A stretch of DNA of 64,000 nucleotides from Vitellaria paradoxa (Eukaryota; Streptophyta; Magnoliopsida; Ericales; Sapotaceae): assembly GCA_019916065.1 (NCBI GenBank), contig CM034237.1, positions 26,284,340 to 26,348,339 of the forward strand, given 5' to 3'. A program made the translations under genes and the position numbers. The notes under the pieces were generated by a model. It searched no databases and was not told the origin of the DNA. It saw only the letters and a program-made list of their open reading frames with translations. This document shows positions 20,307 to 32,030 of the stretch, piece by piece (position 1 is the stretch's first letter; the number at the start of each line of letters is the position of its first letter).

Positions 20307-22065
20307 TGTGACATTCTAAATTTTTAAAAGCATTATTAATTTATTTTTATTTTTTATCTCATAATTAAAAATTTTAATTGTGCTAATTGGGTATTATTTT
20401 TAAATTTATTTAATCTTAATTTAAACAAATTAGTGACTAATGCAATTGTTAGTATTTAATTAAATTAAATTAAATTAAATTAAATTAAGTTAATTAGTAG
20501 ATTAAGAGTAGTGACATGGCTAGCCATAGGGGTGCAAGTTTCCTCATGTTATCTTTCCTTATTATCATAAGTTACATAGGTGTGTGCTGTGCAAGCCTAA
20601 TGAAGGCCACGTGTTCAGCGTTAAGTAAAAAAAGAAAATGGAAAGGAATGTTTAGGCAGCAGAGACAAGCCACCCAAGGGATATATATATATATATATAT
20701 CTTATGTATATACAGTATATAAGTAATAGTTAAGAAAAATAGTAGAGAACGGTAAGAGAAAAAAAAGACACTGAGGAAGAAAAAGAAGTGAGGAAGAAAA
20801 ATTTGGGATTTTGGCCAGATTGTTGAGGTAACTTATTTTATTTTGTTAGTTTAAAATTAATTTTATAGAAGGTTAAATAAATTAAATTTATTGGATATAT
20901 AATGGCCGTGTTTTATTTATTTATTTTATATTATTAACTAATTTGATTTATATTTTAACTGTTGAATTACTGATTTACATAATTTGTTTGGGTTAAAATT
21001 AGGATTCGAGGAAAATCAATAGCAATCACCACAGTAGTTTGATTTATTCAGAATATCTGATGTTCAAATTGGTATATTAAACTTAAAGGTAAAAAGATAT
21101 TAAATATAAATTAAAATATTTTATTAATTTATTGTTGTTCATTTGTTCTGATATGAAGTGCTAAGTATTTATGAATTTATTGTGTTAGTTGTGAATTATG
21201 GTTATTTTATGGAATGATAAATTTGGGAAATAATATTTTACTTGGAAAAAAAATATTATTGCATACTAGCATAAATTGTGTGCATTACACTTGCATTATG
21301 GTCAGATAGGACCAATGATGAGCCAGATGAGGGTTAAGCCAGATGGGGTTAATGGGAAATGCTAAATTAAAATCACTATCCACAGTTGAATGCTCAACTC
21401 AGAAGCCAGATAGGGTCAAATGTGTGTTGCATTATTATCTAAATCATTTATCGTGCAAATATGATATGAGATGGCCAGTTGGGGCCTAGTGATAATGATA
21501 ATGGTTGATAAATGAAAAATGATGATAAATTGTGCGTTCAGATATTTGTGTTACTATCAATTACAATACATTTAAATTAATTACTATTTGATTGTAGGAT
21601 GATTGTCTATATAACTATTGTGAATTATCTTTGGTTTATATTTATTATCTTTTATTTTAAGTATAATACCTTCACTGAGTGTGTGACATTAACACCTAAA
21701 GTTTACACATTTCAAGTTGAGTCTAGGAGTGGCTGCAAGTACCTGGAGAAGACTTTGGATTGTCTGTTTCCCTATTTCAATCACGTGTTAGTAATTGGTA
21801 GTTTGTGTAAATGAACCTAGAGTTTTAATAGTATCAGACTAAGGCTTAGCTTAACATGTTAGAAACTCTGAGTTTGCACATATTTAAGTGTTTGTGAGAT
21901 TTTGGTTATTTTGCCAGTGAATAAAAATAAATCTAACGGGTGGTATTTTATTTTAATATAGGATTTTCTATGGAATATGATTATTGACTTACTATGGATA
22001 GAGGATATAAATGTGTCTCCTCTATTTAAGGAATTAAATATGTAACCTAAAATAGGGGTCCGATA
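20307..22065 (+). repeat. Gypsy-D 5' LTR
   Basis: Starts TGTGACATTCTAAATTTTTA and ends AAAATAGGGGTCCGATA (from ...GGGGTGTGACA), 1,759 bases. It aligns along its length with 31447-33956. It contains a (TTAAA)n run at about 20457-20490 that is longer than in the 3' LTR, and (TA)n near 20679-20702 in the likely promoter area. Confidence 0.93.
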
Positions 22066-22068
22066 GTT

Positions 22069-22086
22069 TGGTATCAGAGCCTAGGT
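22069..22086 (+). other. Gypsy-D primer binding site (initiator tRNA-Met type)
   Basis: TGGTATCAGAGCCTAGG lies 3 bases after the 5' LTR end. TGGTATCAGAGC is the complement of the 3' end of plant initiator tRNA-Met, the usual primer of chromoviruses. Confidence 0.9.
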
Positions 22087-22378
22087 TAAAGGGTTCTGTA
22101 GACTTGTTAGTGTTTAGTACTTGTAACCAATTATAGGAAAAGTGTCCTAGAGTTAGGTGATTGTAATATGATGTTTATTTGTACGGATATTAAGGATCTT
22201 AGAACTATAAAATGTTGTAGAATTATATTTAACATCTCACCTTGATTGTTATGTTAATTCTAATAATTTATATTTTAATATGTTTATTTTAGTTTGATTT
22301 TTTTATCTATGTTATTTTGTTCATTTATGCAGGTTTTAATAGAAAATACACCAAAATAGCTTGTTGGAACAAGATACA
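22087..22378 (+). other. Gypsy-D leader up to the C2 insertion
   Basis: Untranslated leader between PBS and gag. It ends at the direct repeat GATACA (22373-22378), the left flank of solo LTR C2. Confidence 0.6.
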
Positions 22379-23784
22379 TGCCCAATTTTGACGTAGAAGG
22401 AGTTCCAGAAATTAAAAGTATTCCTCAGCAAAGTTGCAATGGACATCTCAAACTTTTCAGAAAGATATTATGGGACAAAATTGGAGTTCGTTTGGGCCTT
22501 GAAAGATTGCTTAAAAGTCAAGGCTAGAAAGTTAGACAAATCCAAATCACCCTAGGATTTGGGGCATATCTTGAGTTTCTGAGATCTAATTGAGATGATT
22601 CAAAAGCCCAAAGTCAACTACACATTCATAGCAACAACTTTGATGAAGAGCCTATGTCTAAAAGAAGTTTGCATCTATCCCAAAATCAGCTTAAAAGGTT
22701 GCACAATTTGGAATTCTTCGGATGATTTAGCACGACACCCTGTCAGTATTTTGGCCATATCCTTTTGCTCACAACTCTAATTGATGCGATTCTTTTTAGG
22801 TTGGAAAGAAGACTCAAAGGGCTACAATTTCATGTTGGAACTAAGAATTGATTCTATGGTTCAAACACCCTTTTTAGTGGGTCGGACCACAGTGGGTAGC
22901 ATACATGGGAAATTAAGTTAGGGTTTAGGTTTACGCTTTATATATTATTGTTCTTTCAGCTGTAAAAGAGACTATTCTTCTTTGTATTTTTAGATTCAAT
23001 TTTTCATTAGTATAGGTTAGTTTAGAGAGATTTTTTTGGCTTCGTTTTATGGATTCAAGTTCATGAATACTTCATCATATTGTAAGTTTGTTTTGTATTT
23101 CATTAATAGAGTTCATTTTTTTTTTCGCTTTCTCTTTTTATTTACTGTTTTATGATTACATCCATGTTAGGCTAGATTTTTATTATTGATTTAACCCATC
23201 AATGATGGGTGGATCTTTATTTGAGTGTTAGATGTGAACGAATCCAAGCATGCAACGTAAAAGTTGCATGTTAGGGTTCTTGTTTTCTAAATCTACTTTC
23301 TATTGCTTTTAAAATCTTTGAAAACTTGTGTAGTTGATCATATTTCCTTGAAATCACTGGTAACTACACAAGATTATAACTTTCTTAATACTTTGAAAAT
23401 AAACGAAATAGATTTAGATATGTTTTCTGGTCTTCTTTCTCTTTTGATTTTCAAAGCCTTCAAAAACGTGTAACCTCGATCATATTTCGTTGAAATCCCT
23501 GATAACGTTACATGATTAAAACTTTTTTTATATTTTGAAATTAAAGAAAAGAGATCTGGACCAAAGAATATTTTCCAGCTAATATCTTTTTGGTTTTATT
23601 TATCCCAAACGTGATTTTAAAACCGTGCTTTAGAAATTAAAGCTTTCACGATAAAATTTTTATGGTTTACTTTTCCTAAACGTAAGCTGTAAATCGAGAG
23701 AATAATTACATCCAAACAAGAGAATAAGGTATTCACTCAGATTTGTAAGTTGAATCAAGACCCTAAATTATCTTGAATGCGTAG

Positions 23785-25542
23785 TGTTATGACCGCTTAT
23801 GAATAGTGCAGTGCTAATTAACCCCCAAGTGCAAGGGTGTGCGGTGTAGTTTTAATCTCGGTGAGTCCGAGGTCGAATCCACAGGGAGCCTATATGTTTT
23901 AGTTTCTAAGTTCAAATATGAATTTTAGGTTTAAATGTGAATTGAGATATCAATTGAATTAAATTGTATTTAAGAGAATTGCAAATTGAAGGATTAAACA
24001 AGAAACAAACTAATTAAAGGGATATTTAAACTAGAATGCAAACTACTTTGAAATAACTTAGCAATTTAAGGTTACTGAACTTAAATGTAAAGAGAATTGA
24101 ATATTTTCAAATTAAAAGCTATTCTAATTTAGAACTTGCAATGCAATCAATTCAAACAAAAGTGATTTAACTTAAGACAATAATATTTAAAAGAGTTCTT
24201 GATTCAACTTTCACAATTCCAGGTAATTCGTTATTTTGCCAAGGGATGATTTAAAATACAATCTATAGTTCACGTCAAAGGATCTATAGATTGGGAAATA
24301 TTTTCAATACATTCCAAAATTTCTCGATACATAGTTTTAAACTCACGTTTCATTATGGAAAATAAAACTGAAAATATTTTATGATAAAAACATTCGAGTT
24401 CAAATCTGATTTAGGAGTGAATAGATTCCAAAATTTCTCGATACACAGTTTTAAACTCACGTTTCATTATGGAAAATAAAACTGGAAATATTTTATGATA
24501 AAAACATTTGAGTTAAAAAGTTTTCTAAACAAACAAATCAGATTTGAAAATTGTAGATCACTTCACATAGGTTTTCAAAACCCATGCGAAGGATCTACGT
24601 TCATCCCTCAACTTATAACGAATCACCCTTCATTGATTCAGTGAATCAAGAACTAGGGTTTCTACTCTAGCATGATTTTAAACGAAACGAAAGCAATAAA
24701 CGAAAGCATAAACATTAGATCTACCACTAGAAAATAATAAATCATATATTAAATTAACGAAACGAAAGTCAACTTACACGGCAAGCAACTCTGAAACTAC
24801 GTAATGAAAGAGCAGTGCAGCGAAGAATAACCAAACATCGAACAACTCCATAAACAAGACAAGTAATTGAAAACTCTCTAAAAAAGCTATTCTAAAACTC
24901 TCAAAGTATCTAAAAATATGAAAAAAAGGTTCCTAAAGTATGTAGAACTAACAACTAGGGCTCCCTTGGGTCGGCCATGTAGCAGATGTTATAAAGAAGT
25001 TGTAAAGAAAACCCTAAAAGAGGGAGTGAAGCCGCGCGCGCATAACACACTGTGGTCCGGACCGTTTGGCAGGTGGTCCGGACCACAGAAACTTTGTTCT
25101 TCAAGTTCTGCTTCTCGTTTGCTGCTTCTGACAGCTTTCTGTCCTCAACTTCCACTGCAATTTTGACCTCGCAAACGATCGATTCAGGCTTCGGCTAAAG
25201 CACAAAAGTTGTAGCCCTTTGAGTCTTCTTTCCAACCCAAAAAGAATCAGGTCAATCCGAGTTGTGAGTGAAAAGTTATGGTCTAAACACTGACAAGGTG
25301 TCGAGCTGGAACTTCAGCTGCACACCACTTCAACTATCTTGAACTTTGGACCATTTTTTCCTCCTCGGAAGCCACTTTCAACACTGCTAATCTCACGTAT
25401 TTTTCCCTTTTACCTGCAATTAAGAGAATAAACACTATAAATAATAAAATAACGATAAAACTTTGAAATTAACTACTTAAATGCATCAATGAGTATCAAA
25501 ATGTGGAGTTTGTAATTACACTTTTCAAGTGTAATCATGTTA
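23785..25542 (-). mobile_element. Solo LTR C3, nested in C2, with TSD
   Basis: LTR 23790-25537 on the minus strand, 1,748 bases, flanked by a perfect TSD TGTTA (23785-23789 and 25538-25542). The minus strand starts TGATTACACTTG with the terminal hairpin (25515-25535) and ends AAGCGGTCA. It shares the U5 segment (GCAAGGGTGTGCGGTGTAG and GTCCGAGGTCGAATCCAC) with Athila-B and is of the same broad family but a different subfamily. No internal region: solo LTR. Confidence 0.92.
24311..24514 (-). repeat. 114-bp-period duplication in solo LTR C3
   Basis: Two 90-base copies (24311-24400 and 24425-24514), each starting ATTCCAAAATTTCTCGATAC, with only a handful of differences. The spacing from start to start is 114 bases. 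Confidence 0.88.
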
Positions 25543-25808
25543 TTTCTTTCATTTTAGTTTAATTTAATTGTTGCAATTTAGTTTATTTATTTAGTAGTTA
25601 GTAAATCAAAACTTTTCAAAACCCAAAATCAATTTTTCTTTCCTGTTTTTAAAAAGAAACCAGTAGATAGAAGAACTTAGAAAACCCTAATGTTCAATCT
25701 CAAAGTTTCCTGTGGATACAACCTCAATCTCACCATGGTTAAACTACACCGCACACCCTTGCACTTGGGGGTTAGTTTAGATACAACATTTAGACGCAGT
25801 CAGACACA

Positions 25809-26995
25809 TCCCCGAGGCAACAGAAGAAGAGGGCTCAGTTGGACAGATCCCATAAATGGTACAGGCTTCAGGACAACAAGAAGGTCAGGGGGATCAGCCT
25901 CTAATTCAACACCAGCAAGACCCTGTAGAAATGATGATTGAGGCTGTGGCCAGATTAGTGGAATTGTAGACAGAACAAAAGTATGGGCTAGAGGCACACG
26001 GCACCATGTATGAACAATTTCTTAAGCTGGGACCCATGTCGTTCTTTAATACTATTTATCCTTTAGAAGCTAAAGATTGGTTGAAGAACATGGAGGCAAT
26101 TTTTGAGGTAATGAGGATTTCTGATAAAAACAAAATCATCCTATCCACATTTATGTTAAAAGATCAAGCAAGGCTTTGGTGGGAAGCTATAAAAAGATTG
26201 TCAGCCATTGGAATGAATTGGAATCAATTCGCTGATGCCTTCAATGATAAGTATTTTCCTTAGTCATATAAATATGACAAAGAACAGGAGTTTATTACCT
26301 TGAGGCAAGGGAAGATGTCTATAATGGAGTATGAAGCTCAATTCAATGCATTATCAAGATTTGCTTTAGAACTGGTACAAATAGAAAATGCAAAGTGCCG
26401 AAGATTCCAGCAGGAATTGGAGCTTTCTATTAGATCTTGAATTTATGCCTTCAAAATGAGAAGTTTTGGGGAATTAGTGAATAAAGCAAAGATTGTAGAG
26501 AAAGATATTTGGGAGGCAATTGGAAGGCAAAAACAATCTAAAAAGGCCAAATTTGATTTTCCAGCTTTTCAAATGGTGGAAGGCATATCCTTTAGATAAA
26601 GAAGCCAAGACTTCCAAGGTTATAGAGGAGCAAGTCAATTAAAGGGAAGCAGAAGTGCAAGTTATAGCAGGACTCGGGGACAAAGTTCGAGGCAGACACC
26701 ACCTGGTTCACAAGGAATTGATGCTGGGAAAAGGATAAGAAACATGGTATGCTTTAGATGTAGAGCTACAAGACATCACCCAGCAAATGTACAACTCTGC
26801 AGGCTTTTACTTGTTTTCGATGTGGTCAAGAGAGGCATATCTCTAGAAATTGCTCTACTTTACCTATTCTAGCAGCATCTGTGGCGAATACATCCAGTGG
26901 CAATAGAGCTTCTTCAGTGACTACATAGAGAGGTAGAGTAGCAGCCAGGGGATCTTACTCACAGGCTTAGGTTTATGTTATGACTCATTAGGATG
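25809..26995 (+). pseudogene. Gypsy-D gag (decayed)
   Basis: The N-terminal basic stretch (PRGNRRRG) follows the C2 insertion directly, so C2 destroyed the start region. The Retrotrans_gag domain is clear: FFNTIYPLEAKDWLKNMEAIFEVM, FMLKDQARLWWEAI, WNQFADAFNDKYFP, then a TAG at 26262-26264, and FITLRQGKMSIMEYEAQFNALSRFA. The zinc knuckle reads CFRCGQERHISRNC (about 26812-26853), a full C-X2-C-X4-H-X4-C. Several stops interrupt the frame. The foldback transposon is inserted just downstream, before the protease. Confidence 0.88.
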
Positions 26996-27991
26996 CTTGG
27001 GCAATACGCAGGGGGTAGCAGTAGGCATTTTACTGCTACCGTAGCAGTAGCCCAAAACGCGGGCGTATTACCAAAAACAGGGGCATTTTGACATATCAGA
27101 AAAAACAAAAACAAAAAAAAAGCCAGCGAAATTCTAAGACCGTAGAGCGGAAAAAAAAATAGAGTGTGTGTTCGGTAATTAAAAATACAAATCTCTTTTT
27201 GTGTTTTATGTTTTGAAAATCTTAAAACATAAAAAACAGAAAATAGATTTAGTTTCACATTTCTTATTTTTCGTATTTTAAGATTTTTCCTATTTTACAT
27301 TAAAAACGCTCAACATGAATTTTTGTCTTTTTTTCATTTTATGTGTAAATTCATTTTCTACTTTTTAAAATAGATTTTGAAAACAAAAGTAACCAAATGC
27401 ATTTTGAACTATTTTTCTTATTTTAAAGAAATACAAAATGAATTGTTTTCCTTATTTTAAAAAAATAAAAAATACATTTTAAGTTGTTTTCTTTTTCTTT
27501 TTCTTTTTCTTTTTTGTACTATACTGTCCTAGAATTTTTTTTTTTTTTTTTTTTTGCACTTTACAAACTTTCTGTTTGGTTACTTGTGTTTTTAAAATCT
27601 GTTTTAGAAAATAGAAAATGAATTTACACATAAAATGAAAAATGACAAAAAGTCATTTTGAGCGTTTTTAACGCAAAAATAAATAAAATCTCAAAATACA
27701 AAAAATAGAAAATATTAAACTAAATGTGTTTTTTGTTTTTCATGTTTTGAGATTTTCAAAACATAAAACACAAATAAAAAATTAACTTTTTACTGAATTT
27801 GTGACTTTTTATAAAAAGATTAGTATTTTTAATTACCGAACACACTCTCTTCTTTTTTTTTTTCGCTGGATTTTTTTTTATTTTTTCAGATTTGTCAAAA
27901 TGCCCCCATTGTTGGTAAAATGCCTGCGTTTTAGGCTACTACTACGGTAGTAGTAAAATGCCTACTACTGCCCCCCGCGTCTACTTGGGCA
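26996..27991. mobile_element. Foldback (long-TIR) DNA transposon inside Gypsy-D
   Basis: A 980-bp element (27004-27983) flanked by the perfect 8-bp duplication CTTGGGCA (26996-27003 and 27984-27991). The outer ~100 bases of each end are inverted copies (GTAGGCATTTTACTGCTACC versus GTAGGCATTTTACTACTACC after reverse complement), and inverted similarity continues inward (GTGTTCGGTAATTAAAAATA; TGTGTTTTATGTTTTGAAAA) almost to the centre. No transposase is present. An 8-bp TSD suits hAT; very long TIRs suit Mutator-like elements. The superfamily is therefore open. Confidence 0.88.
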
Positions 27992-28435
27992 TCTCCTGAT
28001 GTTGTTACAGATATGCTTTCTATTATTGGTAGACTCGCTCGTGCATTAATATATTCTGGCTCGACCCATTCTTTTATATCTCGAGCATTCTATATGCACT
28101 TAGACCACCCACTCTCCTAATTAGATTTTATATTGGCTGTAGGCACTCCTACTAGTGATATAATATTAGCAAAAGATGTATACATAGATTGTGTAGTGTA
28201 GAGAGCTGGCAGAAATTTGGTTGTTGATTTGATGCCTTTGGAGATATGTGATTTTGACATTATTTTGGGTATGGATTGGTTATCAGTATATCATGCTTCT
28301 ATTAATTGCTTTACCAAGGAAGTGACATTTCAAATTCTAGAAGATCCAGATTTAGTATTCAATGGTGATCGTAGGGTTGTGCCTAATTGCTTGATATCTA
28401 TATTAAAAGCTAGGAACTTGTTGAGTAAGGAATGA
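27992..28435 (+). pseudogene. Gypsy-D aspartic protease (decayed)
   Basis: The frame reads LARALIYSGSTHSFISRAF. In this lineage the motif is D-S-G-A/S-T-H-S-F; here the catalytic Asp is Tyr (codon TAT, 28052-28054). It continues through stops to VVDLMPLEICDFDIILGMDWLSVYHASINCFTKEVTFQ, the conserved end with the ILGMDWL motif. The lost aspartate makes the protease inactive. Confidence 0.9.
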
Positions 28436-28453
28436 CAGGGCTATATTACTTAC

Positions 28454-29143
28454 ATGGTCAATGCTAAAAAGTTAGAGACTCAGCTTAATGACTTACCTAT
28501 TATGTGCGAGTATTTAGATGTTTTTCCAGATGAGCTACCAGGGCTGATCCTAGATAAAAAAGTTGAATTTATTCTTGAGTTGCTGCCAGGAACTACACCA
28601 ATCTCAATTATACCTTACAGAATGGCACCTACAGAATTGAAGGAATTAAAAGTTCAATTGCAAGATTTATTAGACAAGGGTTTTATCTAGTCTACTGTAT
28701 CACTATAGGGAGCACTAGTATTATTTATGAAAAAGAATATTATTTGTGAAGAATAAAGATAGCACTATGAGATTGTGTATTGATTATCATCAGCTGAATC
28801 GGGTAACAATAAAGAACAGATACTCATTGCGAAAAATTGACAATCTGTTTGATCAGTTGCAAAGTGCTACTATGTTTTCTAAAATTGATTTGAAGTCTAG
28901 GTATTATCAGATTAAAGTACGGGCTTGTGAAATGCCTAAGACAGCTTTCAGAACCAGATATGGGCATTATGAGTTTCTTGTTATGCCTTTTGGATTGACT
29001 AATGCTCCATCTGCATTTATGGACTTGATGAACAGAGTTTTTAGACCCTACCTTGATGCCTTTGTAATTGTTTTCATTGATTATATTTTGATCTACTCCA
29101 GAAGCAAAGAAGAATATGCACAGCATATTAGAATAGTTTTATA
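28454..29143 (+). pseudogene. Gypsy-D reverse transcriptase (decayed)
   Basis: The pre-RT segment (EYLDVFPDELPGLILDKKVEFILELLPGTTPISI, YRMAPTELKELKVQLQDLLDKGFI) ends in TAG at 28688. A short broken stretch follows, and then [38 protein letters not shown] (motif A Asp kept), [29 protein letters not shown], and the catalytic box [10 protein letters not shown]. The second Asp of the box is Tyr (TAT, 29082-29084), so polymerase activity is lost. Confidence 0.92.
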
Positions 29144-29884
29144 GACTCTGCAGGAGAAATAATTATTTGCAAAACTCAGTAAGTGTAAATTTTGGTTGGA
29201 TCAAGTAGTGTTTTAAGGACATGTGATTTCAGAAAATGGTATCAATGTGGACCTTAAGAAAGTTAAGGCAGTATTGTATTGGAAGCGTCCAACTACTGTA
29301 ACAGAAGTGTGAAGTTTTCTTGGATCGGCAAAGTATTATCGCCGTTTCATTCAGAATTTTTCTTCCATTGCATCATCTATGACACGGTTGACTCGTAAGG
29401 GGGTTAAATTTGAATAGAATCATACTCGTGAGAAAGGTTTCCAAGAATTGAAAGCCAAATTGACTACAGCTCCAGTGTTAGCACTTCCCTCAGGTACTGA
29501 TGATTCATGATTTATAGTGATGCTTCGAGACAAGGGTTAGGATGTGTTTTGATATGAGATAGGAAGGTAATTGCATATGCTTTAAGACAATTAAGGTCTC
29601 ATGAACAGAATTATCTAACCCATGACTTGGAGTTAGTTGCAGCTATGTTTGCTCTGAAGTTATGGAGGCATTATTTATGTAGCGAGATTGTTGATATTTA
29701 TACTGATCATCAGAGTTTGAAATTTCTGTCTGCTCAAAAAGAGTTGAATTTGAGACAGAAGAGATGGTTGGAGTTACTAAAGGACTATGATTGCAATATA
29801 CATTATCACCCAGGTAAAGCAAATGTGGTGACAGATGCTCTGAGTCTCAAGGTTGTAGGCATGTTAGCTTGTAATCAGTGTTGA
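29144..29884 (+). pseudogene. Gypsy-D RNase H domain (decayed)
   Basis: After stops and frame changes the tether (SFLGSAKYYRRFIQNFSS-type sequence, 29310-29365) leads to the core with [64 protein letters not shown] and [33 protein letters not shown]. All four acidic positions can still be found, but in different frames. Confidence 0.88.
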
Positions 29885-30985
29885 AGAGCTCAAGCATTTA
29901 ATGATTTGACACAAATAGATGTAGAGTTAGTTGTAACCGAAACAGACGCTTTATTGCTCAATTGAGGGTGAGGCCATTATTACTTGATCGTATCAGGGAG
30001 CTACAGCTAGAAGATGTTCAACTGCAGAAAATTTAGGAACAAATTGCAAGTAACCAGGGGACAGATTTTGTAGTTAGAAGTGACAGACTACTTTGTTATG
30101 GTGATAGAGTTTGTGTCCCAAACAATTCTGAATTGAAGAGGGAAATTTTAGAAGAAGCACACCATTCTCCTTATGTTATGCATCTAGGTAGTACAAAAAT
30201 GTATCAGGACTTGCAAGAGCATTACTAGTGGTCTGGTATGAAGCGAGAAATTGTAGAATTTGTGTCTAGATATTTAACTTTTCAGCAAATAAAAGTAGAA
30301 CATCAGAGTACTACGAGATTATTACAGTCACTCCCTATTCCAGAGTGGAAGTGGGAACATATCATTATGGATTTGATTGTTAGATTACCATGTACCCAGA
30401 AAGGTTTTGATTTTATTTGGGTAATTGTTTATAGGTTAACCAAGTTAACTCATTTTCTGCCTATGAAATCTAATTATACGACTGATAAGTATGCTACCTT
30501 GTATGTCAAGGAGATTGTGAGATTACATGGTGCACCTGTGTCTTTGTGGCTGATAGAGATCCAAAGTTTACATCCGGATTCTAACCCAGTCTACAACAAG
30601 CTATGGGGACAACTTTGAAGTTTAGCACTACATTTTATCCTCAAACAGATGGACAATCTGAAAGAACAGTTCAGACTTTAGAAGACATGCTACAAGTTTG
30701 TGTGTTAGACTCTAAGGGAAATTGGGATGATTTGTTGCCACTGATGGAATTTGCTTATAATAACAATTTTCATTCTTGCACTGGCATGGCACCATTTAAA
30801 GCTCTGTATGGTCGTAAATGTAGAACTCCAATTTGTTGGGATGAAGTGGGAGAAAGAAAATTACTTAGGCTAAAGTTAGTACAAGACACAGTGGATAAAG
30901 TAAAGGTGATACAAGACAAACTAAAGATAGCTCAGAGTCGACAGAAAAGTTATGCATTAATCACAGGTGAGAATTAGAATTTTCT
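29885..30985 (+). pseudogene. Gypsy-D integrase (decayed)
   Basis: The zinc-binding part is at about 30155-30305 (AHHSPYVMHLGSTKMYQDLQEHY, then REIVEFVSRYLTFQQIKVEHQ: two Cys positions of the HHCC finger read Tyr and Phe). The core carries IIMDLIVRLPCTQKGFDFIWVIV, with the first Asp, and FHSCTGMAPFKALYGRKCRTPICWDEVG. The second Asp block (ADRDPKF) is only readable in another frame at about 30550-30570, showing a frameshift there, and a second frame change near 30600 restores STTFYPQTDGQSERTVQTLEDML with the catalytic Glu. Confidence 0.9.
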
Positions 30986-31431
30986 GTGGGTGATAAGGTG
31001 TTTTTAAAAGTCTCCCCTTGGAAAGGTATATTGAAATTTGATAAAAAGGGAAAATTAAGTCCTCACTACGTTGGACCACGTGAGATTATACAAAGAGTTG
31101 GAGAAACTGCATACAGGTTGCTCTACCCCCAGAATTATCAAGACTTCATGATGTGTTTCATGTGTCAATGTTGCATAAGTATATCCCAGACCCGTCCCAT
31201 GTGCTGACTTCTGAACCAGTTAAATTGAAAAAAGATTTGTCTTACATGGAAGAGCCAGTTCAAATTTTAGATAAGAGGGATCAATTTGTGCGAAATAAGA
31301 CAATACCAATGGTGAAAGTGTTATGGAGAAGCCATACTGTAGATGAGGCTACTTAGGAGAGTGAGGAGAAAACAGGGAAGCAATACCAATATTTATTTCT
31401 GCCAAGTAAGAATTTGGAGGACGAAATTCTT
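30986..31431 (+). pseudogene. Gypsy-D integrase C-terminus and chromodomain-like tail
   Basis: GDKVFLKVSPWKGILKFDKKGKLSPHYVGPREI is the GPY/F module. After a frame change it continues FHVSMLHKYIPDPSHVL, and then SYMEEPVQILDKRDQFVRNKTIPMVKVLWRSHTVDEAT, which is the Tekay-type chromodomain region (aromatic and VKVLW...EATW pattern). The Trp codon after EAT is a stop (TAG, about 31354-31356). In the family this tail guides integration into heterochromatin. Confidence 0.85.
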
Positions 31432-31432
31432 T

Positions 31433-31446
31433 GAGGGGAAGAGAGT
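31433..31446 (+). other. Gypsy-D polypurine tract
   Basis: GAGGGGAAGAGAGT directly before the 3' LTR start TGTGACGTC. Position and composition fit the plus-strand primer. Confidence 0.85.
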
Positions 31447-32030
31447 TGTGACGTCTTGAATTTTTAAATGCATTATTAATTTATTTTTATTTTTATCTCA
31501 TACTTAGAAATTTTAATTGTGTTAATTGGGTATTATTTTTAAATTTATTTAATCTTAATTTAAACTAATTAGTGATTAATGCAATTGTTAGTATTTAATT
31601 CAATTAAATTAATTATTGGATTAAGAGTAGTGATGTGGCTAGCCATATGGGTGCAAGTTTACGCATGTCATCTTTCCTTATTACCGTAGGTTACATAGGT
31701 GTGTGCTGTGTAAGCCTATTGAAGGCCACGTGTTCGGTGTTGAGTGAAAAAAAAAATGGAAAGGAAAGTTTAGGCGGTGGAGACAAACCACTCGAGGGAT
31801 ATATACATATATCTCATGTATATGCAATATATAGGTAATAGTTAAGAAAAATAGTAGAGAACGGTAAGCGAAAAAAAACAGTTAGGAAGAAAAAGAAGCG
31901 AGAGAGAAAAATTAAAGATTTTGATCAGATTGTTGAGGTAACCTATTTTATTTTGTTAGTTTAAAATTAATTTTATAGAAGGTTAAATAAATTAAATATA
32001 TTGGATATATAATAGTTGTGTTTTATTTAT

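Larger units (their letters stand above)
22379..25802 (+). mobile_element. Solo LTR C2, nested in Gypsy-D at the gag start
   Basis: An Athila-like LTR in plus orientation, split by C3 into 22379-23789 and 25538-25802. It starts TGCCCAATTTTG and ends with the U5 segment containing CACCGCACACCCTTGCACTT and GACGCAGTCA. The segment CGACACCCTGTCAGT...GGTTGGAAAGAAGACTCAAA is shared with C3 in inverse orientation. The flanks GATACA and GACACA (25803-25808) are a near-identical direct repeat, taken as the target duplication. About 1.67 kb without C3. Confidence 0.82.

Noticed and set aside
20516..20722. Possible signal-peptide protein (MASHRGASFLMLSFLIII...) and its relative at 31635-31838
   Set aside because: Both are the same place in the two LTRs of Gypsy-D, near the promoter, and the frame is not kept to the same length. 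A hydrophobic start arises easily in such AT-rich DNA.
24918..25166. Small ORFs on both strands at 24918-25166 inside solo LTR C3
   Set aside because: They lie in LTR leader DNA and have no similarity to known proteins.
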